NCBI GenBank assembly: GCA_000151295.1
Contig: GG745346.1
Span: 506,719 to 570,718 of the forward strand
Source of the DNA: Allomyces macrogynus ATCC 38327
Lineage: Eukaryota; Blastocladiomycota; Blastocladiomycetes; Blastocladiales; Blastocladiaceae
Length of the DNA stretch: 64,000 nt
Reading direction: 5' to 3'
The translations under genes and the position numbers were made by a program. The notes beneath the pieces are model-generated. The model was not told the DNA's origin, did not search any database, and was given only the letters and a program-made list of their open reading frames with translations. Positions 1 through 11,645 of the stretch are shown here, one piece after another. Every line of letters begins with the position of its first letter. The first letter of the stretch is position 1.

Positions 1-227
1 CTCGTGACAGGCGATTGCCCGCCGCGCGCGGCACTGATATTGGCTGCCCGCCCTTTGGACTCGCCTTTCCACGAGTTGGCCATTGACCACCGAGTCGCCG
101 TGCCTTACCAGGCACTTCGTGGCCATCTCGAGCTGTCGGTCGATAGTTTTACGTCGGTGAAAGTGGTGGGGGCAGTGCCACAGTGGAACTATTGAGGATC
201 GATTTTCGTCACGACTTCCTCTAATAT

Positions 228-680
228 TTGGAACTGCTCCCGGCCGCGCTGTTCTCGCTCAAGCTGTATGTGCCGTTGGTGTCCGAGCTGGACGATGAGG
301 TGCTGCTCACGGAAACGCTCGCACGACTGACGTCGTTGCGCACCCTGAAGTTGACGGCGAGCGACCGAATTCGTCTCAACTGGTGGAGGTCGGTGCTCAC
401 CAATACCACTCCACAAAACCTGACCATGCTGTCGCTCGATCCGCTGCTGGGACTCGAGCTGGTTGCTGTGCTCGAACCAGAGCAAACGTACTCCATACAT
501 ATGAGGCCGGGAAGTGCGAAAAAATGTGGAGCGTGCCGCTTGTCACCAAGAGACGAATGTGACGAGGTTGTGCCGTTTGCATTGGAATATTTATTGCTGC
601 ACTACAGCACTCCAACTGCTACCAGCTTCCACCCCCATACTGCAGGCCTACATTTCGTACGGTACATAGCGCCCCAGTGA
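228..680 (+). pseudogene. possible relic of a leucine-rich-repeat protein gene
   Basis: An open stretch of about 150 codons without a proper ATG. It contains LRR-like spacing such as LARLTSLRTLKLTASDRIRL and LTMLSLDPLLGLEL, followed by unrelated sequence and a stop. The stretch before it (4-195, same strand, another frame) may belong to the same decayed gene. Similar leucine-rich fragments occur at 6425-6865 and 7303-7686, so this looks like one of several broken members of a family. No full gene can be assembled, and it could also be an exon of a gene entering from the left edge. Confidence 0.3.
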
Positions 681-1164
681 GCATTATTTCTCGGCGCTCA
701 AAACATATGCGCGAAGCGTGTCGCCCCCCAGCCGTGGTTACCATTTTGATGCTGGCTCAACATGCAGTTTTGTGTTGCGGCCGCAATCGAGACTCCACCA
801 AGGAACTGATGTGACATTGATTCCATGTTGCCAACGCGGGCCGATTTCAGCCAAGGCAGGCCAAGAAATGTCAAAACGAAACGAAACGAAACGCTCAAGC
901 GGGAGGTGGTAAAGAGCGGCATGATTTGTGCCAAGAAGTGACAGGGGACTCTGACTCGGAGACAAATGCGCGTCTTGGATCTCGAACCGGCAGAGATGTG
1001 TCGAAGTCCTTCATAAGCGTGCTCGCTCCTCCTGTTTCGTCACCGGCTGCACTGGGCTGCGCGACATCGAGCCTCCCCGTTCTCTCTTCGCGTTACTGTC
1101 GGCAGTCGAACTCTTCTCAACTTGCTCGCGTCGCCATCGACAATTATCGCCCACCTGCACGATC
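681..1164. other. gene-free stretch upstream of the AAA ATPase gene
   Basis: No coding signal on either strand. It should hold the promoter and 5' leader of the gene starting at 1165; a short AACGA-rich run lies near 876-893. Nothing else is recognisable. Confidence 0.4.
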
Positions 1165-3331
1165 ATGATCCCTCCACCTCCGCCGCCGCCCCTCCCCTCG
1201 CGCCGGAGCGTCATCGACCTCATGGACGTTATCGATGGCAGCGACTCATCAGCGCACGCGTACTTTGCCAAAGTGCTCCTCGACGACAACGCGCGCGCGT
1301 TCGAGTACCGGATCGCGGCACCGCCCGAGCCCGCACTTCGGCAACCCGGCGAAATCCCGCTGTTCCCCGTCATTAAGGCGCTGATCCCCGGCGCGCCGCT
1401 CTCTCGCAAGCTCGCGCCGCAGCAGCTGCTCTACGCGCTTGGCAAGCTGCGCGGCACGCAGCTCACGCTCAACGAGTACAATGCGTCGCTTTTGATCGAC
1501 GACGACGCCGACGAGAGCAAGCGGTATGCGCGGCACCACGCGATCGACCTGTTTTCAATTCTCGCGTTCCAGCCGCCCGACGCGACGACGCCCGTGGCGG
1601 TGCCCGGGCTCCACGAACTCGTCGTGTCAGTCGAAGACCACTTTGCTGAGTCGCTCACGAGCCACCGCGCCGCGATTGCTGCAGGATCAGTCGAGTTTGA
1701 TGGGCTCGGCGAATTGTACAAGCCGGGCGCGCTCGTCGCCGGGACGACGGCGCTGGGGGGTGGTGTGGCGGCCGGGTACCGCGTGCGCACGTCGTGGTAC
1801 GCTCTGCTGTTTCAATCAGTGGCGCGTGCGTCAAACCATTACTCTGACATTTGCGCGCGTCGCCGCAACCAACGTCTAGGTACGAGGAAAAGCGCACGCT
1901 GTTCAAGATCGAGACGAGCTTCCACATGCGGCTCGAGTGCATTGTCAGTTTCGGCCGCTTCTTTTCACTCGTTACGTTCGACGAAGTCTATTCCGGGTGG
2001 ACCGGCGCCAAAGTGCGCGCGCTCGCGGACCTCGGGCTCGCGACGCCCGTCGCCGAGGACGACACGCACCTGCACGACCGTGGCGGCAAGTGTGTCGATC
2101 TTCTTGCGGGCAGCGCCGTCCCGTTTGTTGAGTACGCGCCTGGGTCGTTTTTCGTGCATCGCGGGTCGTCCAATCGCGGCGGATCGATGGTCCCGTCCGT
2201 CGCGTCGGGCCGGATTGTGATTGACGGCGAGCGCGGGATGCTGCTCGGCCATTACCCGTCGCAGGGCGCCGACGAGGTGACGCTCGCGATCCAGGGCGCG
2301 GCCGCGCGGTACAAGCGCATTGCGAATGACGCGAGTCTTGCGCGCGGCGAGTTGCCGCCCGTCGGGCAAGGGATTCTGCTGTTCCGCACGGTTCCCGAAC
2401 ACTTGCACGCGGTGATTTGGCCAGCGCTCGTCGGGTTCAGTTTTGCGACCAAGGCGTGGGGCCACGTCTTGGTGGACGCGGTGCACGCGATCAGGTTCAA
2501 CGACGACGCGTTTGCGAAGCTGGTGCTCGCGCCCGAGCGCAAGCGGCTGATTCGCGCGCTCGTCAAGTTTGGCGCGGGTAAGGCCCAGTTTGATGACCTG
2601 ATCCAGGGCAAGTCGGGCGGGTCCGTGTTCTTGCTGCACGGGCCCGCCCGGGTGCGGCAAGACGTTGACGGCCGAGGCGATTGCTGAATTGTTGCACCGG
2701 CCACTGTATTACGTGACGATGGGCGAGCTCGGCACGACGCCGCAGGAAATGGAGGACCGGTTGGGGTCGGTGCTCGAGCTGTGTGCCGGGTGGAACGCGC
2801 TTGCGCTGATTGACGAGGCCGACGTGTTCTTGGAAAAGCGCACGGCGGCCGCGGACGTAACGCGGAACGCTATGGTGTGTGTGATGTTGCGGCTGCTCGA
2901 GTATCACCCAGGTATCCTGTTCCTAAGTGCGTGCGTTTTTGTCTGGTCGGTTCTGTTGCATGGGTGAAGAAGAGCACTAACGGCGACTGGAATCCATAGC
3001 CACGAACCGCGTCCTCGAATTCGACCCGGCGTTCGAGTCGCGCGTCACGGTCGCGCTGCGGTACGACCACCTCGCACCCGACGCGCGCGCACAAGTGTGG
3101 CGCAACCTCGTTGGCAACCTGCGCGGGATCGAGGTCGACCCGGCGCTCGATTTCGAAAAGCTCGCCGAGACGGTGATGAACGGGCGGCAGATCAAGAACG
3201 CGGTGCGGCTCGCGTTGGCGTTAGCCGAGGACATGGAGTCGCCGCTTACGCAGGACCTGATTGAGCAGACGATTGCGATCACGGCCGTTGGGCGCGAGGA
3301 AATGACGGGCAAGAACGCGTACGTGATGTAG
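1165..3331 (+). CDS. AAA+ ATPase of the fungal DUF7025 type, frameshifted in the P-loop
   Basis: Exons 1165-1808, 1880-2926 and 3000-3331. Both introns have CTGAC/CTAAC branch sites. The N-terminal half is the variable region found before the ATPase in this fungal family (Y-x-P-G-x-F and G-R-I-V-I-D-type motifs). The C-terminal half is a single AAA+ module: Walker A near residue 470, then AEAIAELLHRPLYYVTMGEL, Walker B ALALIDEADVF, and sensor-1 GILFLTTNR, restored exactly by splicing 2926 to 3000. One surplus base lies in the run 2643-2649: as written, HGP-x-GCGKT becomes HGPARVRQD and the frame stops at 2687. Dropping one base gives 673 codons across all three exons, so everything else is intact. 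Either a sequence error or a recent null allele. Cellular role of this family is not established. Confidence 0.8.
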
Positions 3332-3630
3332 GTTGCTAACGGTCAGGAAGGTTGGTGTGAAGGGTGTTGGCGAGATAGCGTTTTTGCGATATGGGTGGAG
3401 GATTGGCAAAGAAATGTTGATCATGGATGGACTTGCTGCTCCGATCGCTGCACGAGTCACCGCGGAATCCAGGCGGAAGCAGGACGAGGATGTGCTGCCA
3501 ATGAATCAACCCCGACGTGAAATCCGGTGCGGGACGATCAGCTTATCAAAAGCAAATATTGCCAAATGACGCGCATTCTGGGTCCTAATCAATGTATTTT
3601 CCTCGACGCTACGATGGTCCAGATACCACC

Positions 3631-3940
3631 TTACTCGGAGGCTTCCTGTGCGAGCTGCGCGCGCTTATTCTCGCGCACCTTGGCCAGCACTTTTTCCAGC
3701 TCGGCCTCTTGGCGCTGCTGCACGCCGTAGATGTAGTAGCCAAACGAGCCGAAGATCAGGGCGGCCGCAGCGTGACCACCGGCACCTATTGTGCGCAGAT
3801 ATCAGAGAAGCACGGGGGTCGTGATCACAGTCTGCGAGCAGCGTACCCTGCAACGGGTTCTTGCGCTCGAGGGCGTTGGCGAGACCGCGCGCAGCGACGC
3901 CAAACGAGGCCCACCCGAGAACGCTCGTGAACATGGTCAT
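3631..3940 (-). CDS. small single-span membrane protein, mitochondrial-type (82 aa)
   Basis: Two exons on the minus strand, 3940-3847 and 3785-3631, joined in phase 1 across a 61-nt GTACGC..ATAG intron. The 82-residue product starts MTMFTSVLGWASFGVAARGL, has a helix-forming hydrophobic stretch (about residues 36-50, AAAALIFGSFGYYIYG) and then a charged coiled tail rich in Glu, Lys and Gln. That plan of a short N-terminus, one membrane span and a charged helix resembles small accessory subunits of respiratory complexes (complex I or ATP synthase), but I cannot assign it to one. A second ATG two codons in is also possible. Divergent from ERG24. Confidence 0.7.
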
Positions 3941-4758
3941 GGTGAAGGAGGGAATAGGTCGGGATGGGTGGGTTACAGAGCAGAGGAGACTGTTTGTGGC
4001 CAGCGCGGGATGGCGATCGGCCAAATGGAGCGGCACAGGTCGGGTCCGGCGCGGATGGCGGAGTGAGCATCGCGTATACACGTGTAGTGAGGAGCGGCGT
4101 GGTAAGCACGAGTGCACGTCACGGGGATTGGGTGATGGCTCCTTCCGTCACGATCAAGGGTCGAGGACCAGCGCTCCCCCATTCCACGACCACTCAACAC
4201 CACCACGATCACTCGCAACGGCCCGCAGCTTCAAAGCACAACTATCAGCGCAACGGCTTCGCCACGGAATGCCGCAAGTCGTGGTGGTGCTCAAAGGCGT
4301 GGAAGCGCGCCATCGTTTGATCACAAGGGTCGGCAACGCTGGGCGCGGAAAAATCGCTACCGAGGGGCCGAGTTGGGCAGACGGCACGAGCTTGATCCAA
4401 GACGAGCGCGATGCTTGAAGTCGGCGCGGTTGGCAATCGCGGTGGTGGTCGTTTTCGAGATTGTCACAGCAGCGATCGCGAGTTCGAGGTGGAGCGCGAC
4501 CAAGGCAGCGACAAGTGTGACCTGGCGTGACCGAGGTGATCACCGCATCAACCCATTGTCGACGACGACGATCACCACCAACCAAGACGACGGCGACGAC
4601 GACGACGACGACGATTGACGACCGGATCGCTGGGACCGCATTCAACGCAGACGCACGGACCGGACAATTTCGAGCGACGTGCCACCACTCTCCACCGACT
4701 TGCGAAGCGAATCGACCACAAGTACCGCCGCACGCATCAACGCCACTCTACCGCCGTC
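3941..4758. promoter_or_regulatory. divergent intergenic region between the small membrane protein gene and ERG24
   Basis: 818 nt with no supported gene, between two start codons pointing away from each other, so it should contain both promoters and leaders. No TATA box or known sterol-regulatory element was identified. It ends with an ACG-rich simple repeat. Confidence 0.4.
4586..4614. repeat. (ACG)n microsatellite
   Basis: Near-perfect trinucleotide run GACGACGGCGACGACGAC and continuing, in the 5' leader region of ERG24. Confidence 0.7.
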
Positions 4759-6254
4759 ATGGCCACGACCGCCTTTGACTCGCCCGCGCGCAACACGCGC
4801 GCGCAGGCACGCAAGCGCGTCGCTTCGGCCGACCGCGCCATCACGCCGTCGCCGGATCCGCAGCCACGTATTGCCACGCGCGATGTCAAGTCGCCCGTCC
4901 CCGAGCTCAACCCGCGCACGCACAGTTACGAATTCGCCGGCCCGATCGGCGCGACTATTCTGTCTGTGACCATGCCCATGATCGTGCTCGGTCTCAACGT
5001 CCTTTGCACGCCCGACGGCTGTCCTGCCGCCTCGTGGGTGTCGTCGACCACTGCTCTCGCCGCGCATTTGCAGCCGAGGGTCGCATGGTCAGCGCTGTTC
5101 GACCCAGGTGCACTTGTCGCGTACCTCGGATGGTTTGCGTGGTGTGTCGCCATGTACCGTTTGCTGCCCGGCGACACGGTGCGCGGCACGCCGTTGCGCA
5201 ATGGCCAGACGCTGCTCTACAAGATCAATGGGTTCAATACGCTCGTGTTCACAGTCATTTGCCTGCTGCTCGTCGTCAACTTCCACGGCCCGGACCTGCT
5301 GCTCTACATTGCCGATAACTTTGTGCCGATCATTTTCAGCGCCATTCTCTTCACCTATGCCATGTCGCTGGGCCTCTACCTCGCGTCGTTCAAGGGCACC
5401 AAGCTGCTCGCGCTCGGCGGCAACTCGGGCAACCCGATCTACGACGTATGGCGTCTGTCTCTCTGGTTCTGACGCTCGAGCATCCCAACTGATCGTCAAT
5501 GTTTCCACAGTTCTTCATTGGCCGCGAGCTCAACCCACGCATCGGCAACTTTGACCTCAAGCAGTTTTGCGAGCTGCGGCCCGGGCTCATCGGGTGGCTC
5601 CTGCTCGATGTGGCCTTCCTGACCAAACAGTACGTGACGGCCGGTTACGTGACCGACGCCATGGCACTCGTTGTCATGTTCCAGGCCATCTACGTGATCG
5701 ACGCGCTCTACAACGAGCCCAAAGTCCTGACTACCATGGACATTACGACCGACGGGTTCGGGTACATGCTCGTGGCCGGCGACTTGCTATGGGTACCCTT
5801 CACCTACACGCTGCAGGCGCGGTACCTGTCGCAAATGCCCGCGACCCACCTCGGTTGGCTCGGCGTGCTCGGCGTTCTCGCGCTCAACGCCCTGGGCTAC
5901 TACATTTTCCGGTCGGCCAACTCGGAAAAGGACGCGTTCCGGTCGGACCCGACGGGTCCGCGCGTCAAGCACCTGCGGTACATGGAGACCGCGGCCGGGT
6001 CCAAGCTGCTGATCAGTGGGTGGTGGGGCCGTGCACGCCACATCAACTACTTTGGCGACTGGCTCATGTCGGTGGCCTGGTCGCTGCCTTGTGGGTTCGC
6101 GCACCCGATTCCGTACTTCTACCCGGTCTACTTTGCCGTGTTGCTCGTGCACCGCTTCTACCGCGACGAGCACAAGTGCAAGACCAAGTATGGCAAGGAC
6201 TGGGACAAGTATTGCGCGCTCGTGCCGTATCGCATCGTGCCGTACGTGTGGTAA
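4759..6254 (+). CDS. ERG24: delta(14)-sterol reductase
   Basis: Exons 4759-5445 and 5511-6254, phase 0, 476 aa. It reduces the C14-15 double bond after lanosterol 14-demethylation in ergosterol synthesis, in the ER membrane. Family marks seen: YEFAGPIGA at the start of the membrane domain, the ERG4/ERG24 signature GRELNPRIG (about residues 233-241), WWGRARHINYFGDWLMS, and the C-terminal block HRFYRDEHKCKTKYGKDWDK ending VPYRIVPYVW. About eight hydrophobic spans. The N-terminal 70 residues are Arg/Ser/Pro-rich and cytosolic in character. The start at 4759 (GTCATGG context) is preferred; the frame stays open upstream to 4615. DHCR7-type reductases are related, but the N-terminal motif fits ERG24 better. 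Confidence 0.92.
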
Positions 6255-6424
6255 TGGGGTCAGCGTGTTGGAGGGGCGATGCTCCAGTTGTACAGAGTTG
6301 TGCTGGCTCGGCCGCTTACAGCCGTGTGTGCATGCCAGCCAAAAGGCGGGCGTTGCGCAGTTTGGATGTACAATTTTGATTGGATTTGGTTTTCGTTGGT
6401 TGCTTGGGAGGATGAGTCCTTAAC

Positions 6425-6865
6425 TTGCCCGATTTCCGATTTGACCTTCAAGTTTATGTGCCCGACTTTGCCGTCAATGCCAATGATTTGCCGCGTCGCT
6501 TTCAAAGCGGCGTGCTTCCCCGTCTCCTTCAACTGCTCCCGATCCCGACATGGTCGCTCCGACTCTCCAGCAAGCCAGAAGACATGATGGTCTTTGTGCT
6601 GCGCTTTGCGTCACCGACGCTCAATGACGCTCAACAGAAACTGGGCACTGCGGCAACCGTTGGTAACCTTTCATCATGCTTTAGCAGCGATCGCCATCAA
6701 TTTGCGCTCAGCGACTTGCACCTCGACACACTCACGCCAGCGCTCACGTCACTGACCTTGACCAAGTGCCAGTCAAGCCGCCTATTTGCCTATTTTGCAG
6801 GCGAGACCTGGTCGTTCCCTGAAACCGTGACGCGCGTCTGTAGAGCCGGGACGCGGCGTAATTGA
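6425..6865 (+). pseudogene. leucine-rich fragment, probable gene relic
   Basis: An open stretch with leucine-rich segments (FALSDLHLDTLTPALTSLTL and LLQLLPIPTWSLRL) in LRR-like spacing but no complete repeat array, no recognised partner domain and no clear start. Similar in flavour to the fragments at 228-680 and 7303-7686. I read it as a remnant of an LRR gene; chance is not excluded. Confidence 0.25.
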
Positions 6866-7302
6866 GGCGAAACTAAATATATCTGTATCGAGCACTCAAT
6901 GCGAGATCAGAACAAGGGTCCTAAAGCATATGGCAATAGAACACACAAGAACGGTGCGAGAGAAAGGGGCTAAACGGACCTGCGTCGAGCACTCAATGCG
7001 AGATGCCGAAACAGGAAGGCGGGACGCAGCCATACTTATGGAGACGAAAAGGAATGGGGGTGAAAACGGTCGGAAGGACTGGAAAAGGAAAGGAGTTATG
7101 GCCGCAGCAATCCCAAGTAAAAATGGCCAAAGCGATAAAAGAGCATAGTCATAAAGCGAAAAAAGAGAGCGCTCATGACACAGCGACAAATCTATGAATT
7201 GATGAAGGAGTGCGCGAGGAGGACGCGCACGTACGCCGACGAGGCTGAGGCGCTTGTCACAACACATCGATTGTCTCCAACAATGGGCTCACTGAGAATG
7301 AC

Positions 7303-7686
7303 TTGGTGTTCCTGGAGGTGGCCGCCTCGGCTCACTCATCTGAACTGCCGGCCTCGCTGCGGACACTCGACGCGCGCATGAACCCAGGCCTGGGCGACGA
7401 TCTCGATCTGGCGCGGTGGATCCTGAACTTGCCGCCGGAGCTGCGCGCGCTGAACTTGTGTGGGTGTGCACTCAATGATCGTGCTGGACAGCTGTTGGTT
7501 CAGGCACGGCAGCGTGCGGGCAAGCTGCATTTTGGTGTTGCCAAGCTGCGGGTGCACGCGGGCGTCAGCAATTGGATCTCGAGCGACGTGCAGGATGCGT
7601 TTTGGGCGGATGCGCAGTGTGCGCTGGACCCCGGAGCCAGAGAATGGTTTCCAGTTTGTAATCGTTGCACGTGCGCGTTTGCACAA
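7303..7686 (+). pseudogene. leucine-rich-repeat fragment, probable gene relic
   Basis: Contains two convincing LRR-type units, ELPASLRTLDARMNPGL and LPPELRALNLCGCALNDRAG, then a non-repetitive tail that loses coding character after about 7690. No start codon context, no signal peptide and no adjoining exon could be found. This is the best preserved of three leucine-rich relics in the first 8 kb. Confidence 0.35.
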
Positions 7687-8475
7687 TGCAAGTCACAAGT
7701 TTTCAACATCAGAAATGCGACTCTTGACTGTTGCTGCTGCATTTGCTCTCTGACAGTTGTCACTTTTTATGTGTGCCAAATCTCGAGCTTGGTAAATGTT
7801 ATCCAGATCCGATTTGGACATGCGGCATGCAAGTGGAAAGTTGCTTGGTGCGCAAGTAACTGTCATAACGCTCGAGACGGCCGCTCCCGGCCGCTCCATC
7901 AACGTCGAGGTGTTCACCGGGTGATCCAAGGATCTAAATCTAGATATCACGACAGACTGGGGCTGGCGCTGCGCGCCCAGCTTTTCCTCTGGCTGTTATT
8001 TTGCTTGAGGGACTGCGGTCGGCTTTGAGAATGCGACGATGACAGGGTTCTGATTCACACATCAAAAGTAGGCACGAGCGCCGTTCACGAAGATATTTGG
8101 AACAAACCATTTCATTTGGGAGAAGGCTTCTCGAATCAAAATGAGGACGGGGCAAGCAAGATGACCCTCGACCGTGTTGTAAATTAATGCTGCTGACTCT
8201 CGTCCTCGCCTCTTGCGGTCGTCGTCTCCCCTCAACCAGGATGCGATGCTCTCAACATGTGTCCCTTGGCACTGAAAGAACATCTCCGACTGTCGATCCA
8301 ACCAACAACAAACGACATTTCCTTGCTTCGTGCTCGCGCGCGGAAATATGTGCATGGCACACCTTCACGGCAAATCCGCCCCCACGGCAGCGTCCGACAA
8401 TACCTCACACAACACCTCTTTTGACCCGCGCATCTTGACTCGTATCGTTGACGGCAAACGCGCCGCTCAACCCTC
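7687..8475. other. gene-free stretch
   Basis: Mixed composition with no supported coding region, RNA gene or repeat. It lies downstream of the gene ending at 8476 (minus strand). Confidence 0.4.
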
Positions 8476-9695
8476 TCACTGACGGCGACGCACACCGACC
8501 ACCACGACCTTTTGCGTGCCCTCCTGCATCACCGTCGTCATCTCCACCCGTCCCGAACAGCCGCACTCGGTGCGCGGCGCGCTGCACTTCAAGCAGTCCG
8601 GCACCGGCGGCGCCCGTCTCTTGACCCCGATCTGTGCGAGCAGGTCCCAGTCGAACGGGGGCGGGAACGCGCAGCCCTTGTCGCGCAGACCGCGCGGGTC
8701 GCGCAGGCCGAGAGCGATGCGCACGTCCGACATGGTAATCACGTCGTGCTCGCTGCTGGTCGCGACAAACGGCGACCCAGGCGCGACCAGGAGATGCCCG
8801 AGCGGGTCAGCGAGAAGTAGCTCGCGCAAGGCCGGGTCGATGGCGGTTTCGGCGGTGCCGGGTGCGGGCGACGCCTGCGACCCGGTGGGGAGTGCAGATG
8901 AGACCGGTGGAGGTAACTGGACTTGATGATGCGAGACGATCGGCGAGTGGTGCGCACAACGGTCGTCGCTGACACGGTGTTGAACGGCAGGACCCGCGAC
9001 CGGGTGACGCAACGTGAATGGCGTTGCACGAGCGCCGTCCGAGGGAGAAGGTTCAGTCTGAGAACGACGGACCACGGGAGGGGAATCGACGGGGTCCACG
9101 CCCATGGCGTCGGGGTCTGGAAGTCATCCTATCAGTTGTCGAAAGGGAAGGATTGCGCAATCGATCCTCGTCAGGAGACCATACCTTGCGCTCCTTGGTC
9201 CATTTCAACGGCACCTTGACCTTGCGCCAGCAGCGCTACGATGCTATCCTTACGCTGCGCTGCACCGACAGCTGCCACGCCACGCCCAACGCCCTGCACC
9301 GCCGCCTCTTCCTCGTGAAGCACGTTGCGATTGTTGGCGGCCTTGATGGTGTTACGCTCCTCCTCAGCTCGCGACTCCAAGTCGACCTTGATCGCGTGCG
9401 CCGCGGCGCGGAGCGCCGGATCGTAGAGGGCCCACAACTTGCGCAAGTCCGTCGAAAGCGCGACCAAGACCGCAATCATGTCCGAAATGAGCGGGGCGTC
9501 GGTGCCGCCGTGGATCAGGCCAAGCGCGGCCGTTTTCATGTGCTCGGCCGTCGGAATGCACGCGTCGTGCAGTACCACGGCAGCCCGCTCGAGGAGAAGC
9601 TGCTGCTCGTGGATCGTGAGCCGTGGCAGGCGCGGCGGAGGCGCGGCACCCGGGGTCCCAAGGCGCGAAGGGTCGGGAGGCGAGCCGGCGAGCAT
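8476..9695 (-). CDS. unrecognised protein with a possible histone-fold-like C-terminal segment (383 aa)
   Basis: Exons 9695-9185 and 9116-8476 on the minus strand, phase 1, joined across a 68-nt GTATGG..TTCCAG intron that places both halves in one frame. Residues 25-125 are predicted helical (LTIHEQQLLLERAAVVLHDA, then an Ala/Glu-rich helix). A Pro/Ser linker follows. The C-terminal part has HDVITMSDVRIALGLRD followed by FPPPFDWDLLAQIGV. The DVRIAL-then-PPP arrangement faintly recalls the end of a TAF9-type histone fold, but the preceding helices do not match, so I do not name it. It ends with two Cys pairs (CLKCSAPRTECGC). Further small introns cannot be excluded. Confidence 0.6.
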
Positions 9696-10490
9696 TGTGC
9701 ACGGACTTGGAGCGGGTCGGTAGTTGGTACTGTTTGTTGCCGTTTACATCAAAAAATTGATTCACTTTGACCAAGCATAAGACGACAGTCTCACGAAGAG
9801 CTCCTGCACGTTAGAGGCCATCGGCATTGTTTCCTGGGACAATTTGTGCCTCCGCGCGCACCTGGACGAGCGCCATGCTATTCAATGCTCCCACGCCTTG
9901 CGGAAATATTGAGACGGCCCACGCACCCACATTTTGGGGCTGCCGTTCGCGCTGGCCAAGTCGTGCTTCTGCGACATAAATCAATAACCCCTTCAATCAT
10001 GATGGCGCTTCGACACGAGATGGTGCAATGTCGACCTATTTTCTCTGGCCTTCTTTGCGGCTTGCAGTTCATAGATAAAGGTTAGGCCCGAACATCTGGC
10101 TCTTGCATGGGCCGACTGGAGAAGCATCACGCAAATTCAAAACCGCAAGTGACCAGCGGAATGCCAACCGACCCGCTGGAATCCACTGTGATCTCCTCCA
10201 CCGAAACCACAGAAGAGACGTCGATTGTGGGCCAAAAACACAATGTCAATCGAGACAAAATTGGCGATATCGCGTCTCTCACCTCCCGCACTATTTCCAC
10301 GTGGCGCCAGAAAGTTCAAGCAATGCTTCCTTTCCTGGCCCTCCCCAGCGACACCCCACGTCAGCACCAAACCATTGCTGTTGAAAGCGTTGATAATCTC
10401 AGACTCTCGCTCTTCTGCACGATTGCCAGACCCAACACGCCCACGACTACCCGCATTACAACCGCTTTCCGCGCCCGCAGAACACCGGCC
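9696..10490. other. divergent intergenic region
   Basis: Lies between start codons of the minus-strand gene at 9695 and the plus-strand gene at 10491. The frame of the latter stays open back to 10107, so a longer N-terminus is possible, but the upstream residues look non-coding. No other element seen. Confidence 0.35.
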
Positions 10491-11645
10491 ATGACGAACC
10501 CGTTTGCGGGCTACCCAAGCATTGCTGTTTCTCCAGCTTACCCGACGGCACCGGCACCGGCACCGCCCATGTCGACGGCGTTCCCAGCCCCGACAGCGCC
10601 GCCGCTCCCGCCGCGGAGCACGCGCCCGGCAAGTATGCACAGCGTCCTGGACGCCGACGAGCTCGCGCTGATGGCCGCGCCTCGCCCGCGGTCAAACTCC
10701 ACTGAGCCGCGCGACCGCAGCGCCGCAGCCGTGGCAACGCGCACGGGTGGGGCATCGCTTGAGCCGCCGGCCTACTCCATGTTCCCAAGCGCTGGCGAGA
10801 CTCTCGTTGAATCGACGGTGCGCCCACCGCCCGTCATGCCTCCGCGCCCTGTTGTGCCTGCTCCTCCGTCGGGCGCATGGACCGCGCCCCAAGTCGCTGC
10901 ATGGACGGCGCCCGTCCCGAACCTGACGCTCGATCGCGCCACGCAAACCATGCTCGACCGTGCGATTCCGTACCTGCACGACCCAGAACGCGCGTTTCCT
11001 CCTGCGCTCGTTGCGCCCCCACCCGTCCTCTACGTGCAGCCCGTGTCGATGGCGCCGATTCCGGGCACGACCATTCACTACGCACCAGCGTCGGGCGGCG
11101 CACACTACCTGACCGCATCGGCGGCGCGGTCGCGGCTGTCACTCACGATCCTGCCGGTCCTGCCCGGCGTCGACCCGGTTACGACGGGTGTTCCGGACCC
11201 GTCGCCGGCTCTGACGCGCATGATCGCGTACCTGCACCCGCGCACGCTCAACCCACGCGTTGCCACGGGCGCGTACCGCACGTCTGCCGACAAGCTCGAT
11301 TTCTTGGACGTGGCCATGGGCCCGGGCGTGGTTCCGTCGGCCGCAATGGGGTCGGCCAGTGCCTTGCCGCCACAGCCGTGGCCGCCGGGCGTTACGATCG
11401 TGCGGTGCCCGCGTGTTTGGGCCGCTTGGGCCATGAGTCGCGGCAAGGACCGTCGCACGGGCAAGACGCCGCGCCGGCACTATGTGGCGGTGGGGATCCC
11501 GGCTGCAGCTTACCGTGGGACCCCGCCGCCCGGGCCGCATGGCGGCGTGCTCGTGGCGTGGGTCGATGCGCACGGCAAGATGGATTCGGTGTTGGCGAGC
11601 GCGCTGCTGCAGGCGCTCGTGTTCAGTATGGCGCTTCCTGGCTAG
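10491..11645 (+). CDS. proline/alanine-rich protein of unknown function (384 aa)
   Basis: A single exon from ATG 10491 (MTNPFAGYPSIAVSPAYPT). The first 200 residues are low-complexity Pro/Ala/Ser. The C-terminal 200 are better ordered and hold a weak internal duplication: MLDRAIPYLHDPERAFPP and ALTRMIAYLHPRTLNP. The last 90 residues include Trp-rich and basic stretches (VWAAWAMSRGKDRRTGKTPR) and end in a hydrophobic helix. I recognise no family. Codon use (strong G/C at third positions) matches neighbouring real genes, which supports it being coding. The frame is open upstream to 10107, so the start is a choice. Confidence 0.65.
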   Translation: MTNPFAGYPSIAVSPAYPTAPAPAPPMSTAFPAPTAPPLPPRSTRPASMHSVLDADELALMAAPRPRSNSTEPRDRSAAAVATRTGGASLEPPAYSMFPSAGETLVESTVRPPPVMPPRPVVPAPPSGAWTAPQVAAWTAPVPNLTLDRATQTMLDRAIPYLHDPERAFPPALVAPPPVLYVQPVSMAPIPGTTIHYAPASGGAHYLTASAARSRLSLTILPVLPGVDPVTTGVPDPSPALTRMIAYLHPRTLNPRVATGAYRTSADKLDFLDVAMGPGVVPSAAMGSASALPPQPWPPGVTIVRCPRVWAAWAMSRGKDRRTGKTPRRHYVAVGIPAAAYRGTPPPGPHGGVLVAWVDAHGKMDSVLASALLQALVFSMALPG

